64,000 nucleotides of DNA from Paraburkholderia graminis C4D1M (GTDB lineage Bacteria > Pseudomonadota > Gammaproteobacteria > Burkholderiales > Burkholderiaceae), in assembly GCF_000172415.1 (NCBI RefSeq), contig NZ_ABLD01000005.1:62001-126000 (forward strand), read 5' to 3'. Numbering within the stretch: position 1 is the first letter of the stretch; the number at the start of each line of letters is the position of its first letter. The position numbers and the translations under genes are program-made. Under the pieces are notes generated by a model. That model ran no database searches. It was given only the letters and a program-made list of their open reading frames with translations, and was not told the DNA's origin. Shown here piece after piece: positions 45,997-55,463 of the stretch.

Positions 45997-47211
45997 ATGA
46001 GAGTTGCGATCGTGCACGACTGGCTGGTCGCACCTGGCGGCGCGGAGAAGGTACTCGAGCAGATTATCGAATGCTTTCCCGACGCGGATCTTTTCAGCCT
46101 CGTGGATTTTCTCGAAGACCGTCGACCGTTGCACGGCAAACCCGTCACCACTTCCTTCATTCAACGCCTGCCGTTCGCGCGCCGTCGCTATGACGCCTAT
46201 CTGCCGTTGATGCCGCTCGCGGTCCAGCAGTTCGATCTCGCGGACTACGATCTGATCATCACGAGTTCGCATACGGTCGCAAAGGGCGTGCTCGTCGGCC
46301 CTGATCAAACGCACATAAGTTACGTGCATTCGCCGATGCGTCACGCGTGGGACCGGCAGCATGAGTATCTGCGCGAAGCCGGTTTGACGCGCGGGCCGAA
46401 GTCCTGGCTCATGCGTGCGTTGCTGCATTATCTGCGCGGCTGGGATTCGCATTCGGCGAATGGCGTCGACCGCCTGATCGCGAATTCGCAATTCGTCGCG
46501 CGGCGCATGATGAAAACCTATCGGCGCGACGCCGCCGTGATTCCGCCTCCGGTCAATGTCGACGAATTCGAATTGTGCACGCATAAAGAAGAGTTCTATC
46601 TGACAGCCTCGCGAATGGTGCCGTACAAGCGCATCGATCTGATTGTCGAGACGTTCAGCGCGACGCCGCACCGCAAGCTGATCGTGATCGGCGACGGACC
46701 GGAGATGGCTGCGATTCGCGCGAAGGCCGCGCCGAATGTGACGATACTCGGCTATCAGCCGATCGGCGTGCTCAAGAGCTACTTGCAGCGCGCGCGAGCT
46801 TTCGTATTCGCCGCCGAAGAGGATTTCGGCATCGTCACGCTCGAAGCGCAGGCGTGCGGCACGCCGGTGATCGCATTCGGCAAGGGCGGGTCGCTCGAGA
46901 CCGTGGTGCCCGTCGGCGACGCGCATCCCACCGGAATTTATTTCGGATCACAAACTGTCGCGTCGATGCTCGACGCAATCGACCGGTTCGAACGGCAGCA
47001 TGAACAGATCACGTCGGCCGCGTGCCGCGCGAACGCCGAGCGGTTTTCGGCGGCCGTGTTTCGTCGCGCGTTCATGGCCGAGGTCACGCGCACGATCGCT
47101 TCCGAGCATTTACGCGGCGAGTCCGCAACCGTGCAGCGGATCGACGCTGAGCGCCTCGCCGAACCGGCCGGATGGCCGGTCGAGCCGGCGGCGCAGAGCA
47201 GTTGCGGATGA
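45997..47211 (+). CDS. Glycosyltransferase family 4 protein
   Basis: The product is a 404-aa GT-B retaining glycosyltransferase. The N-terminal domain begins 'MRVAIVHDWLVAPGGAEKVL'; the C-terminal nucleotide-sugar domain has 'ASRMVPYKRIDLIVETF' and the E-x7-E motif in 'EEDFGIVTLEAQACGTPVIA'. It is similar in style to WbaZ/mannosyltransferases of O-antigen or exopolysaccharide pathways. It lies near, but opposite to, the GT2-WcaJ pair at 48019-50375 and probably belongs to the same surface-polysaccharide set. Confidence 0.88.
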   Translation: MRVAIVHDWLVAPGGAEKVLEQIIECFPDADLFSLVDFLEDRRPLHGKPVTTSFIQRLPFARRRYDAYLPLMPLAVQQFDLADYDLIITSSHTVAKGVLVGPDQTHISYVHSPMRHAWDRQHEYLREAGLTRGPKSWLMRALLHYLRGWDSHSANGVDRLIANSQFVARRMMKTYRRDAAVIPPPVNVDEFELCTHKEEFYLTASRMVPYKRIDLIVETFSATPHRKLIVIGDGPEMAAIRAKAAPNVTILGYQPIGVLKSYLQRARAFVFAAEEDFGIVTLEAQACGTPVIAFGKGGSLETVVPVGDAHPTGIYFGSQTVASMLDAIDRFERQHEQITSAACRANAERFSAAVFRRAFMAEVTRTIASEHLRGESATVQRIDAERLAEPAGWPVEPAAQSSCG

Positions 47212-47511
47212 TTAGCCGAGGCGTTCGCCGGCTTCGCGGCTCGGCGATCCTCTCGTGTTTCAGCAGGGCAGCACCATCAACAAGCCGTTCGGGCGATGCC
47301 ACCGGAGCGGCTATCGGGGGCAGGCGGCAGCGTGGATCATAAGCCGCCTCAATACGCGATATTCGACGCAGGCGACGAATCGTAACCGCCGTGGTAACGC
47401 AAACAATCACGGATCGTCGCTGCGATTTACTAAAACAGGCAGTCGTTAATCCGTACGTCACGCGATGACGCATGCGATGCGCGACCTTTGGACGAGGAAG
47501 ACTCTACACTC
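47212..47511. other. Intergenic, nothing recognised
   Basis: These 300 bp carry no gene, RNA or strong repeat that I can identify; the distal end supplies the promoter of the HTH gene at 47512. Confidence 0.5.
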
Positions 47512-47934
47512 ATGAATGCCGATCGCCTTCCGGGCTCTTTTCCCGACATCGCTCGAAGCTGGGCCGCGCTACAGGCCCAATTGCCCATTACTCCCATTCG
47601 CAACGAACAAGACTATCAGACGATGGTCGAACTCTCCAGTGCCCTTGCCGATCATCTGAACGGCAAGGAGAACGAGCCGCTCACCGATCTTCACGCGATC
47701 GTGTCGGACCTGGTTCGGAGCTGGAAGGCGCAGAACGTGACGCTGCCCAAAGCGGAGCCGCGCGAGGTGTTGCGGCATCTGCTCGAAACGCACGGGCTGC
47801 GGCAAAAGGATTTGATGGGCATCGCATCGCCGACGGTGGTGAGCGATATCCTCGCGGGCCGCCGGGCGATCAGCAAGAAGGTCGCGAAGGCGCTGGCGCA
47901 GCGCTTTCAGACGGACGTCAGCGCGTTTTTGTAG
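47512..47934 (+). CDS. HigA-type HTH antitoxin-like regulator (no toxin neighbour)
   Basis: The product is a 140-aa protein. The first ~85 residues are helical ('DYQTMVELSSALADHLNGKE'); a Cro/C1-type HTH at ~85-135 contains 'LLETHGLRQKDLMGIASPTV' and 'GRRAISKKVAKALAQRF'. This is the HigA/YgjM antitoxin layout. I chose the ATG at 47512. No HigB/RelE-like toxin lies on either side, so it is either an orphan regulator or has lost its partner. Confidence 0.8.
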   Translation: MNADRLPGSFPDIARSWAALQAQLPITPIRNEQDYQTMVELSSALADHLNGKENEPLTDLHAIVSDLVRSWKAQNVTLPKAEPREVLRHLLETHGLRQKDLMGIASPTVVSDILAGRRAISKKVAKALAQRFQTDVSAFL

Positions 47935-47940
47935 TGGCGT

Positions 47941-47972
47941 AAAAAAGGCTGCGCCTTCATGCGGCGCAGCCC
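47941..47972 (-). terminator. Rho-independent terminator of the exopolysaccharide gene pair
   Basis: GGCTGCGC (47947-47954) pairs with GCGCAGCC (47964-47971); on the minus strand the stem is followed by a run of six U (47946-47941). It sits between the convergent HTH and GT2 genes and serves the minus-strand operon. Confidence 0.85.
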
Positions 47973-48018
47973 TTGACCGGCTATCTATTGCAACGCAAAT
48001 TACTTCGGCTTGCGGGCG

Positions 48019-48978
48019 TTAGCGCGCCGCTTCCTGCCACGCTCCGCGCATTGCGCGTAAGCCCACTCGCCATTTGCGAAACGCAAGCGCCATTCCGCCG
48101 CGCTCGAACGCCAACGACAACGACAACGCGCGCAGGAACCCCGGGTCCGCGCGATCGCCGATCAGCGTCGAGTAAACGACGAACGCCCATCGGCCTGGCG
48201 GCGTCAGGTGTTCGCACATGATGAGTCGAAGATTGAACGACGCGTTATAGAACGCCGTATCGTTGAAGACGAAGCGCGGGTCCTCGTCGCGGCGTTGAGC
48301 GGGAAAGTGCTCGACGAGCAGCGCAGGATCGTAGACAAGCGTCCAGCCGCGGCGGCGCACGTCGAGGCTGAAGGCCATTTCGCAATGAACCTGCGCGCCG
48401 CTGCCGAGCAGCCGCGCGTCGAAACGCAGCGCGCCGATCGCCTCGCGGCGAAACGCCATGTTCACTCCGTTGAGTACGTGGACCTCACGCGCCTCGCCAT
48501 GACCGATGTGATGGTTGCCGATCGTGCGGCCATACCATCGCACGATGCCGACGCACGGTTTCCGCCCCTGCGGAATACCGTTGCGTTCATGCACGATGTC
48601 CCGGCCGCCGAGACCGCCGAGGCATGCATCGCCCCCAAATGCGCGGGCGATTCGCGCGACCCAGTCAGGATGCGGAGCGGCGTCGTCGTCGGTGAAGCAG
48701 AGCACGTCGCCGCATGCGCTGTCGATGCCGAGGTTGTAAGCGGCCACGACGCCCGGCTTATGCACGAGCACGACGCAGCGGCGCGGATCGGGCCGCGTGG
48801 TTTCGCGTGTACGCAGCCAGTCGAGCGTCGCGTGATCGTCGTGACGCGCGACCACGATTACCTCGTCGGCGCGGCGCTCCTGTGCGTCGAGTGCCGCGAG
48901 GCACCGCGCGAGATCGGCGGTGCGCCGATACGTCGGCACGATCACGGAGACTTTCAGGAGCGGCGTCCGTAGCGGCAT
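48019..48978 (-). CDS. Glycosyltransferase family 2 protein
   Basis: The product is a 319-aa GT-A enzyme. It starts 'MPLRTPLLKVSVIVPTYRRT'; nucleotide-sugar residues are in 'DVLCFTDDDAAPHPDWV' (DxD) and an acceptor-side 'GSGAQVHCEMAFSLDVRRRG' follows. The ATG at 48978, three bases from the preceding WcaJ stop, is preferred over upstream in-frame starts that would overlap that gene. It presumably adds a later sugar after the priming step catalysed by the upstream gene. Confidence 0.88.
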   Translation of the reverse strand: MPLRTPLLKVSVIVPTYRRTADLARCLAALDAQERRADEVIVVARHDDHATLDWLRTRETTRPDPRRCVVLVHKPGVVAAYNLGIDSACGDVLCFTDDDAAPHPDWVARIARAFGGDACLGGLGGRDIVHERNGIPQGRKPCVGIVRWYGRTIGNHHIGHGEAREVHVLNGVNMAFRREAIGALRFDARLLGSGAQVHCEMAFSLDVRRRGWTLVYDPALLVEHFPAQRRDEDPRFVFNDTAFYNASFNLRLIMCEHLTPPGRWAFVVYSTLIGDRADPGFLRALSLSLAFERGGMALAFRKWRVGLRAMRGAWQEAAR

Positions 48979-48980
48979 GA

Positions 48981-50375
48981 TCAGAACGCGTTGCGGCTGA
49001 TAAAGCCCTTGAAAATCGTGATGAAGACGATCTTCATGTCGAACCAGAACGACCAGTTGTGGATATAGAAGAGATCGAACTTCACGCGCGCTTCCATCTT
49101 CTCGACCTTGGCGGTCGCGCCGCGATAGCCGTTCACCTGAGCCCATCCGGTGATGCCGGGTTTGATGCGGTAGCGGTGCATGTAGCCGTACACCTGATCC
49201 TTGTAGAGATCGTCGTGTTCGAGCGCATGCGGACGCGGGCCCACCACCGACATCTGTCCGAGCAGCACATTGAGAAACTGCGGCAGCTCGTCGAGGCTCG
49301 TGCGGCGCATGAACGCGCCGAGCTTCGTCACGCGCGCGTCGTGACGCGTGGCCTGCGTGACCTGACCCTGCGCTTCATGATGCACGGTCATCGAACGGAA
49401 TTTGTAGATCGAGAACGGCTCGCCGTCGGCGCCCTTGCGCGTCTGGCGAAAGAACACGGGCCCCGGCGACGTGAGCTTGATCGCCGTCGCGAGCACGATG
49501 AACACCGGCGCGAGCGCGACGAGCGCACCTGCGGCGAAGAGCCGGTCGAAGATCAGCTTCGGCCACATCTGCGGCGGCGAGAGCGACGGCGCGCCGAGAC
49601 TTAGCGTGGGCAAACCGACCACATCGACGAGCGAGTGGTTGAAAAGCGAGAGGCTGCGTACGTCAGGAATAAAACGCAGGTTCACGAAGTCATGCCTGAA
49701 CATGCGCTGAAAGCGATAGATCGTGCGTTCTTCCGAGAGCGGCAGCGCGAGCCAGACTTCGTTCACGCGCTCGTCGCGCACTTTGGCGGCGAATGCAGTC
49801 AGGTCGGTCAGCACCGGCAGACGATTAAGCCGCGCGCCATACGCTGCCCGTTCAACGCTGCTGTCCACGCTTGTGTCGAACACGCAAACCGGCCTGAAGC
49901 CCGCTTGCGGCGCATGCTCGAGATGCGCGAGGAGCGTGCGCGCAAAGCCAGGTGCGCCGACAATCGCAATGGTGCGGAAATTCATGCCGCGCCGGCGAAC
50001 ACTGCGCAACGCCACATGCACCGCGCACTTCGTCGCGACGATCAACGCGCCCGAGATCAACGTCGAGTAGACGAACCACAGCCGCGACACCGCATCCATG
50101 CGATGCAGCGTGAAGGCGAGCAGCAACGCGGCAGCGACGACCGCGAGCCACGCCGCGGCCACGCGTGCGAGCATCGCCGTCAACGGCTTGCCGCGCCATG
50201 TTTCATACACGCCGAAGCCGGGAAACAACAACAGCACCAGCACGCAGTTGAAGGCAATCAGCAGGCGTTCGGTGTCCGGCAAAGCGGCGAGCGTGGCAAA
50301 GCGCATCCAGTGGGCGAGCAGGCCTCCCGCAATCACGAGGAATGCGTCGAGGCATCGCGCAGTATTCCTGAACAT
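48981..50375 (-). CDS. Undecaprenyl-phosphate sugar phosphotransferase (WcaJ-like, EPS priming)
   Basis: The product is a 464-aa polyisoprenyl-phosphate hexose-1-P transferase. It has an N-terminal membrane region of about four TM segments, a central Rossmann-like domain ('[20 protein letters not shown]'), one more TM and the C-terminal catalytic domain with '[10 protein letters not shown]', '[20 protein letters not shown]' and 'VGPRPHA'. It attaches the first sugar-phosphate to the lipid carrier. I prefer the ATG at 50375; the frame is open 38 codons further, with an Arg/Ala/Pro-rich stretch not expected for the family. It is co-transcribed with the GT2 gene. Confidence 0.92.
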   Translation of the reverse strand: MFRNTARCLDAFLVIAGGLLAHWMRFATLAALPDTERLLIAFNCVLVLLLFPGFGVYETWRGKPLTAMLARVAAAWLAVVAAALLLAFTLHRMDAVSRLWFVYSTLISGALIVATKCAVHVALRSVRRRGMNFRTIAIVGAPGFARTLLAHLEHAPQAGFRPVCVFDTSVDSSVERAAYGARLNRLPVLTDLTAFAAKVRDERVNEVWLALPLSEERTIYRFQRMFRHDFVNLRFIPDVRSLSLFNHSLVDVVGLPTLSLGAPSLSPPQMWPKLIFDRLFAAGALVALAPVFIVLATAIKLTSPGPVFFRQTRKGADGEPFSIYKFRSMTVHHEAQGQVTQATRHDARVTKLGAFMRRTSLDELPQFLNVLLGQMSVVGPRPHALEHDDLYKDQVYGYMHRYRIKPGITGWAQVNGYRGATAKVEKMEARVKFDLFYIHNWSFWFDMKIVFITIFKGFISRNAF

Positions 50376-50410
50376 TATCGACTCTGCGAGGACGGCAATC
50401 GCGCCGCGTG

Positions 50411-51145
50411 TTATTCGACGGTTTCGGCCTGGCGCAGGCGCGGCAGCAGGCGATCGAATTCGCGCTTGACGAGGCCGTAGCATTCGCACGCGCGCGCTTC
50501 GAGCCCCTTGCGGTCGAGCACCTTGATGTGTCCGCGGCTATGGTGAATCAGGCCTTCGTCGTGCAGCTTGCCGGCTGCCTCGGTGATGCCCTCGCGGCGC
50601 ACGCCGAGCATGTCGGCGATCAATTGCTGCGTCACCGTCAGATCGTTCGACGCAACACGGTCGACTTCGATCAGCAGCCACCGACACAACTGCTTGTTCA
50701 GTGCGTGATGGCGGTTGCATGCCGCGGTCTGCGCGACTTGCGTGAGAAGCGCGTGCATGTAGAGCAGCATCAGACGGCGCAGGAAGTCGGAGCGGGCGAA
50801 TTGCTGCTTGAGGGCCTGCGCGCTCATGCGATACGCGAAGCCCGCACATTGCACCTGCACGCGGTTCGGCATGGTTTCGCCGCCCGTGAGCACGGGCACG
50901 CCGGTCATGCCTTCGCGTCCGACCGCGGCGATTTCGACGGAGCTGCCGTCTTCCATCGTCGACAGCATCGAAATGATCGCGGTCGTCGGGAAGTACACGT
51001 GATGAATGCGTTGGCCGGAATCGCAGAGCAACTGTTCCGTGCGCAGATGAACCAGTTCGAGGTGCGGAGCAAGCGCTTGCCATTCGTGAGACGGCAATGC
51101 GCCGAGCAAATGGTTTCCGTGCAGATCTGATTGAAGTGTCAACAT
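50411..51145 (-). CDS. Crp/Fnr-family transcriptional regulator
   Basis: The product is 244 aa. The cyclic-nucleotide-binding-like domain is at ~15-140 ('FPTTAIISMLSTMEDGSSVE', 'VGREGMTGVPVL') and the C-terminal winged HTH has 'TVTQQLIADMLGVRREGITE'. It lacks the N-terminal Fnr cysteine cluster, so it is not an oxygen sensor of that kind. The ATG at 51145 follows GAGG. It lies 35 bp upstream of the WcaJ gene on the same strand and probably regulates exopolysaccharide synthesis, as reported for similar Burkholderiaceae loci. Confidence 0.87.
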   Translation of the reverse strand: MLTLQSDLHGNHLLGALPSHEWQALAPHLELVHLRTEQLLCDSGQRIHHVYFPTTAIISMLSTMEDGSSVEIAAVGREGMTGVPVLTGGETMPNRVQVQCAGFAYRMSAQALKQQFARSDFLRRLMLLYMHALLTQVAQTAACNRHHALNKQLCRWLLIEVDRVASNDLTVTQQLIADMLGVRREGITEAAGKLHDEGLIHHSRGHIKVLDRKGLEARACECYGLVKREFDRLLPRLRQAETVE

Positions 51146-52011
51146 GATCGGTCCTCGCGTGAAGCCGCGGGTCTCGCGTCTTCCTGTTTTTGATCCGATT
51201 CCTGCACCCTTTGATAACGCGCGCTCTGCATTGCAGTCAGCGCAGGGTGAACAGAGTCGGCCCCGTATTGGTTGGTGCGCCGCCGCCGTTGTGGTCGTCC
51301 TCACGGCGCCGCGGTGTTGCGTCCTTGTATTAGCGAGGACTGTGCCAACCATAGGGGAAAGCGTGACTGGTGCGGCGCAGCGACGACGGGCGGGCGAAAT
51401 AAACCCCCTGCGCGCGCCTTTTTGTTTCAATTCTGTACATCCGACGTTTGCGTCGAGCCTGCGCGCGATGGTCTTTTTATACGGGCCAAGTGCTTGATCC
51501 AATTGAGTTCGCTGCGCGTGGCGGCGGTTTTGCGATTGGAGCGCCAGGGTTGTTCCGCGCTTTGTGAGCGCCTTTTGGCGCGGTGTCCGCGATGTGCCGG
51601 AATTGATTCAGATGTGTTCAACCGCTTGCGTCGGTTGCCGCACGGTTCATCATTTATGGCTGTCAGGAGTCGCAAAAAAAGCGACAGTGATGGGCGCAGC
51701 CCGACCAATGGGTTCGCGCAGCGCGAGGTTTTACGCGCTTCGCGAAGACATCGCGGGCAAATGGCGGGTAGATGGTACGGCTATCCGTAGAAGTGGCGGA
51801 TGCGTCATCGGGCGCGCGGACTTCGGCGGCCCGTGCCGCAAGTGTTGCATCCGCTTTAAAGCTGAATGATGGATGCGCACGCAACAGCCCGCGCTTTGTG
51901 ATGTGGGTGGCGAGAGTGGGATCGCGTCGGGCAGGGCGCCACGCGTGGTGATGAGTGATGCCCTTATTAGTTGAAAATGGCCAGACGTCTGTAGTGGGCG
52001 CGCGGGCCGCG
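51146..52011. other. Long region without a supported gene
   Basis: About 866 bp. Frames on both strands are open because of GC content but lack family resemblance and credible starts. The part next to 51146 is the promoter for the Crp-family gene. Confidence 0.45.
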
Positions 52012-52476
52012 TCATTCGCATAGTCGAAATTCGCCAATGCGACGTGTGGCCAGATGAGCACGACCGTGCTCGTCGGCTAGCGCATAGAACGTGTCCGATT
52101 CGTACGCCATTGTCCTGCTCGCGCGCAGCATGTTCATGCGTGCGTCGCGGGCCGGCTCGAAGGCGTGTTGTGGTTGCGCTTCGCTGCTTCTCCGGCTGAC
52201 GGGATCGGTATTCGTCCGACAGGTGCCGAGGAAGAACACCGGCACGTCGGTGATACGCGGCGCGAAGTCGGGTGCCGTGCGCGCCGCGTTCGACTCCGAT
52301 TTCGCGAGAGCCGAACGAGCCTCGCGGCCATGTCTATGCGCCGTTGTCGCGGCACCGTGCGAATCAGCGAAATGTAGCGTCAGCGAAACAACGCTGTCGT
52401 CGCCGTCTATTTTGCTTGCGATGTCCACGTTTCCGATCGCGTGGCGCGCATCACTCAGCAACTTTAAGGCCGTCAC
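52012..52476 (-). CDS. Hypothetical protein (uncertain)
   Basis: The frame gives 154 aa from a GTG at 52476. The central part looks unfolded, and the end ('AYESDTFYALADEHGRAHLA') looks protein-like. No family recognised and no clear ribosome-binding site. It may be a real gene with a different start, or a chance frame. Confidence 0.3.
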   Translation of the reverse strand: MTALKLLSDARHAIGNVDIASKIDGDDSVVSLTLHFADSHGAATTAHRHGREARSALAKSESNAARTAPDFAPRITDVPVFFLGTCRTNTDPVSRRSSEAQPQHAFEPARDARMNMLRASRTMAYESDTFYALADEHGRAHLATRRIGEFRLCE

Positions 52477-52689
52477 TATCCGACGTGCAGCGTCTCCGTT
52501 CGCGCCGCGTTATCGGTGCCTCGTATGAAGATTCGGCAACCTCCAGCGTGAGTGCGATGGCGAACGGAAACAGCCGTACGGCGGCCTTACCGTGTAGGCG
52601 TCAAAACCGGCCCGCCAATCGTGCGAGGCCCGCGAGGGCAACCTGTGCGCTCGCCGCACCGAACATTAAAGAATCCGCTGGGGAACGTG

Positions 52690-53223
52690 ATGAACTGGAA
52701 AACGCTGGAATTCGAGCAGCTTTCTGCACGCGAGCTGTACCTGATCTTGCGGGCGCGCAGCGCAGTGTTCGTCGTCGAGCAATCGCATGTGTGCCTCGAT
52801 GCCGATGGACGCGACGAAACTTCGCTGCATGTGTTCGCCGTCGAAGACATGGCGCGGCCGATGCCGATTCTTGCGTACGCCCGTGTGCAGCCCGGCGATG
52901 CGGAAGATCCCGACATCATGATCGACAAGGTGCTGACGAGTCCGCTGCGGCGCGGCGACGGCACGGCGGAAATGCTAATGGAGCGCGTATTGCAGGCCAT
53001 TGCCGAGCGTTGGCCGGGACACGCCGCACGCGTGAGCGCGCCGCTCAGTTTGCGCGAGTTCTACGAGCAGTTCGGCTTTCGCAAGACGGAAGGTCCGTAT
53101 CTCGAGCATGGCGTGCCGTTCATCGGTCTCACGCGGCAAGTGCGCGCCTCGCAACCGCTCACCGCATTGCGGCGCCGCGAGCGCGATCGTGCCGCGCTCG
53201 TCAACACGTTTGAGATGCTGTGA
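52690..53223 (+). CDS. GNAT N-acetyltransferase, ElaA family
   Basis: The product is a 177-aa GNAT-fold protein. It starts 'MNWKTLEFEQLSARELYLIL' and keeps the ElaA motifs 'RSAVFVVEQSHVCLDADGRD' (the family has a VVEQ...DLDG-type segment) and 'LREFYEQFGFRKTEGPYLEH'. The acetyl acceptor is unknown. The ATG at 52690 matches the family N-terminus. It is likely co-oriented but not coupled with the methyltransferase 57 bp downstream. Confidence 0.86.
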   Translation: MNWKTLEFEQLSARELYLILRARSAVFVVEQSHVCLDADGRDETSLHVFAVEDMARPMPILAYARVQPGDAEDPDIMIDKVLTSPLRRGDGTAEMLMERVLQAIAERWPGHAARVSAPLSLREFYEQFGFRKTEGPYLEHGVPFIGLTRQVRASQPLTALRRRERDRAALVNTFEML

Positions 53224-53280
53224 GGAAGCCGCTGCTGATCGCGCTGTCGCCGCGCTCTTGCATCGCACTGGAGACGTGTC

Positions 53281-54150
53281 GTGAATAGTCAATCGGAGCT
53301 GGACCGCATCAATCGCCTCGCGTGGAATTCGCGCGACGCGGCCCGCGTTTTCACGACCGACAAGAGCTTCTCCGACGCGGGCGAAGAGGCCGCCTTCAGA
53401 TGGCTCGCGCCGCGTTGTTCGGGCACGCCGTTGCTCGATATAGGCATCGGCACCGGGCGCACCGTTGCACTGATGCTTAGTATCTCGAACGAATACACCG
53501 GCGTCGACTACGCGCCGAACCTGCTGGAGACAGCGAGACTGCGCTATCCCGGCTGCGATTTGCGGCATATGGATGCACGCGATATGTCCGAGCTGCCGTC
53601 CGATCATTACGGGCTCGCTGCATTTAGCTGGAACGGTATCGACTGCGTCGACTACAACGATCGCGTGAAGATCCTTCAGGAAATGTATCGCGTGGTGCGG
53701 CCAGGCGGCTATGTGCTGTTCTCGTCGCATAATCGCGGCGGCCCCGGTTACCGCGAGGGCATCTGGCATCTGCTGCCGCGTTTCACGCTCAATCCGCTGA
53801 CGCTCGGCTGGCGTACGCTGCGCTCGATGCGGCGCTTCCAGCTCGGCACGCTCAACTATATACACAACGGCAAGCTGAATCGCGACTATGGCGGCTACGC
53901 GGTCAAGACAGCGGCGGCTCACAACTTCGGCATTGTGATCGTCTACACGACACTTGCCGAACAGCGCCGGCAACTTGCGCAGATTGGCTTGCAATGCGAT
54001 GCGGTGTTTGATAGTTGCGCGGGCAACCGTATTTCCGACGGCGTCGAGAACAGCGGCGCGTGCTGGTTCCACTTCATCGCGCACAAGCCGCTTGCGGCGC
54101 GTCGCCTTGATGACGAGCGAGGCCATGCATGCTCACGTGTGTCGAATTGA
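53281..54150 (+). CDS. Class I SAM-dependent methyltransferase
   Basis: The product is a 289-aa protein with the SAM motif I 'PLLDIGIGTGRTVAL' (residues ~50-62), motif II in 'YTGVDYAPNLLETARLRYPG' and 'VVRPGGYVLFSSHNRGGPG' as motif III/post-III. The start is a GTG at 53281. It belongs to the broad UbiE/Methyltransf_11 type; the substrate cannot be inferred. Residues after ~270 are Arg/Ser-rich and may be disordered. Confidence 0.82.
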   Translation: MNSQSELDRINRLAWNSRDAARVFTTDKSFSDAGEEAAFRWLAPRCSGTPLLDIGIGTGRTVALMLSISNEYTGVDYAPNLLETARLRYPGCDLRHMDARDMSELPSDHYGLAAFSWNGIDCVDYNDRVKILQEMYRVVRPGGYVLFSSHNRGGPGYREGIWHLLPRFTLNPLTLGWRTLRSMRRFQLGTLNYIHNGKLNRDYGGYAVKTAAAHNFGIVIVYTTLAEQRRQLAQIGLQCDAVFDSCAGNRISDGVENSGACWFHFIAHKPLAARRLDDERGHACSRVSN

Positions 54151-54534
54151 AGAGCGGCGAGCGCACTAAAGACTCACGGGTAGTCGCACCAGCAACCACA
54201 CAGGCACCAGGTCCGCCGCTTGCGGCAACCCATGATCGATTGCACGCCGCCTCCGTTCAGACAATTTGCCGTCCTACGTGCGTCTTCGCACGATGCAAAG
54301 TCGGCGTGAAAGGCATGCTTGAGACGCAAGCTTATGGTCCTTCGGGGCCGATCGCGTTACACAGAAGAAACAATTCTTCAGAGGGATAACCCTGTCAGGA
54401 AGTGTCCCAACTGGCGTAACCGTTGTGAAGCTAGCAACGTATCGTGGATGAGTAACCACGCGACGATAAAACACACAAAAGGGCGGTTTATCAACAGGCT
54501 ACGCGGGGGCGAACACCGCTTCGGGGAGAGGGTC
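54151..54534. other. Intergenic, FadR-type gene promoter region
   Basis: No gene is supported. The last ~200 bp are less GC-rich (ACACAGAAGAAACAATTC, AAAACACACAAAAGG) and should contain the promoter of the regulator at 54535. The GGGGAGAGGG just ahead of its ATG is a strong ribosome-binding site. Confidence 0.5.
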
Positions 54535-55263
54535 ATGGAACAGGCAAACAAGGATCGATCGCTGGTGAGCAAGGTCATGGATGGGCTCGTCACAGGGATC
54601 GTCGAGGAGAAATACGGCGCGATACTGCCGCCGCAGGACGTGCTGTCGAAAGAGTTCGACGTGAGCCGCACGGTGATGCGCGAGGCGCTCTCGATGCTGC
54701 TCGCGCGCGACATGCTCGATGTGCGTCCGAAGATCGGCACGCGCATCCGGCCGATGAGCGACTGGCGAATGATCGACGAGGACGTCGTGAACTGGCGTTT
54801 TCGCGCGAAGCCCGATCCGGTGTTCCTGCGCGACGTCATCGAGTTTCGTATTCTGATCGAACCGCGTGCGTCGGCGCAGGCCGCATCGCGCGGCAGCGCG
54901 GCCGACATCGCGGGGGTGCGCGACGCGTTCGAGGCGTTCAAGGTGATCCGTCCGGGCGAGCCCGGTTATCAGGAAGCCGACGAGCTGTTCCATACGCGCA
55001 TCGTCGTCGCGAGCGGTAACCAGTTCTTCAAGCAGATGGCGGCGATCATTCGCGGCGCGCTGTCGACCGGTAATCCCATCGTCACCGCTCGCGAAGGCGC
55101 GTGGGAAACGGCAGTGAACTCGCATCGGCGCGTGGTCGAGGCGATCGAACGGCGCGACCCGAAAGAGGCCGAACTCGCTGCGATGGCGATGATCGATCAC
55201 ACGACCGAGGAAATCGCCGGCACCTTCGCCGGCGCGCCGCCGGTGCCGCCCTCGCGCGGCTGA
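54535..55263 (+). CDS. FadR-subfamily GntR regulator
   Basis: The product is 242 aa: a winged HTH at ~10-75 ('LPPQDVLSKEFDVSRTVMRE') and an all-helical FCD ligand domain with the metal-binding Asp/His pattern ('FLRDVIEFRILIEPRASAQA', 'ADELFHTRIVVASGNQFF', 'SHRRVVEAIERRDPKEAE'). FCD regulators usually sense sugar acids or small organic acids. It is followed 200 bp later by a Gfo/Idh/MocA oxidoreductase that it may control. Confidence 0.88.
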   Translation: MEQANKDRSLVSKVMDGLVTGIVEEKYGAILPPQDVLSKEFDVSRTVMREALSMLLARDMLDVRPKIGTRIRPMSDWRMIDEDVVNWRFRAKPDPVFLRDVIEFRILIEPRASAQAASRGSAADIAGVRDAFEAFKVIRPGEPGYQEADELFHTRIVVASGNQFFKQMAAIIRGALSTGNPIVTAREGAWETAVNSHRRVVEAIERRDPKEAELAAMAMIDHTTEEIAGTFAGAPPVPPSRG

Positions 55264-55463
55264 CACGCTGGGCAAGACGCAGGGCAACACGGGGCGGCGC
55301 ATCGGTTGCGCGCTGCTGCTGCGCGCGAGTCTTCCGCTCATGGTTCGGTCGTCGTTCGTTCGATAGAGACACACACGCAGGGCGTTCGCCGGCGACGGCA
55401 CACGTGCGGGGCCGCATGCGCGACAATAGCGGCTCTCTTTATCCGCATGGACGCCAGCCGATC

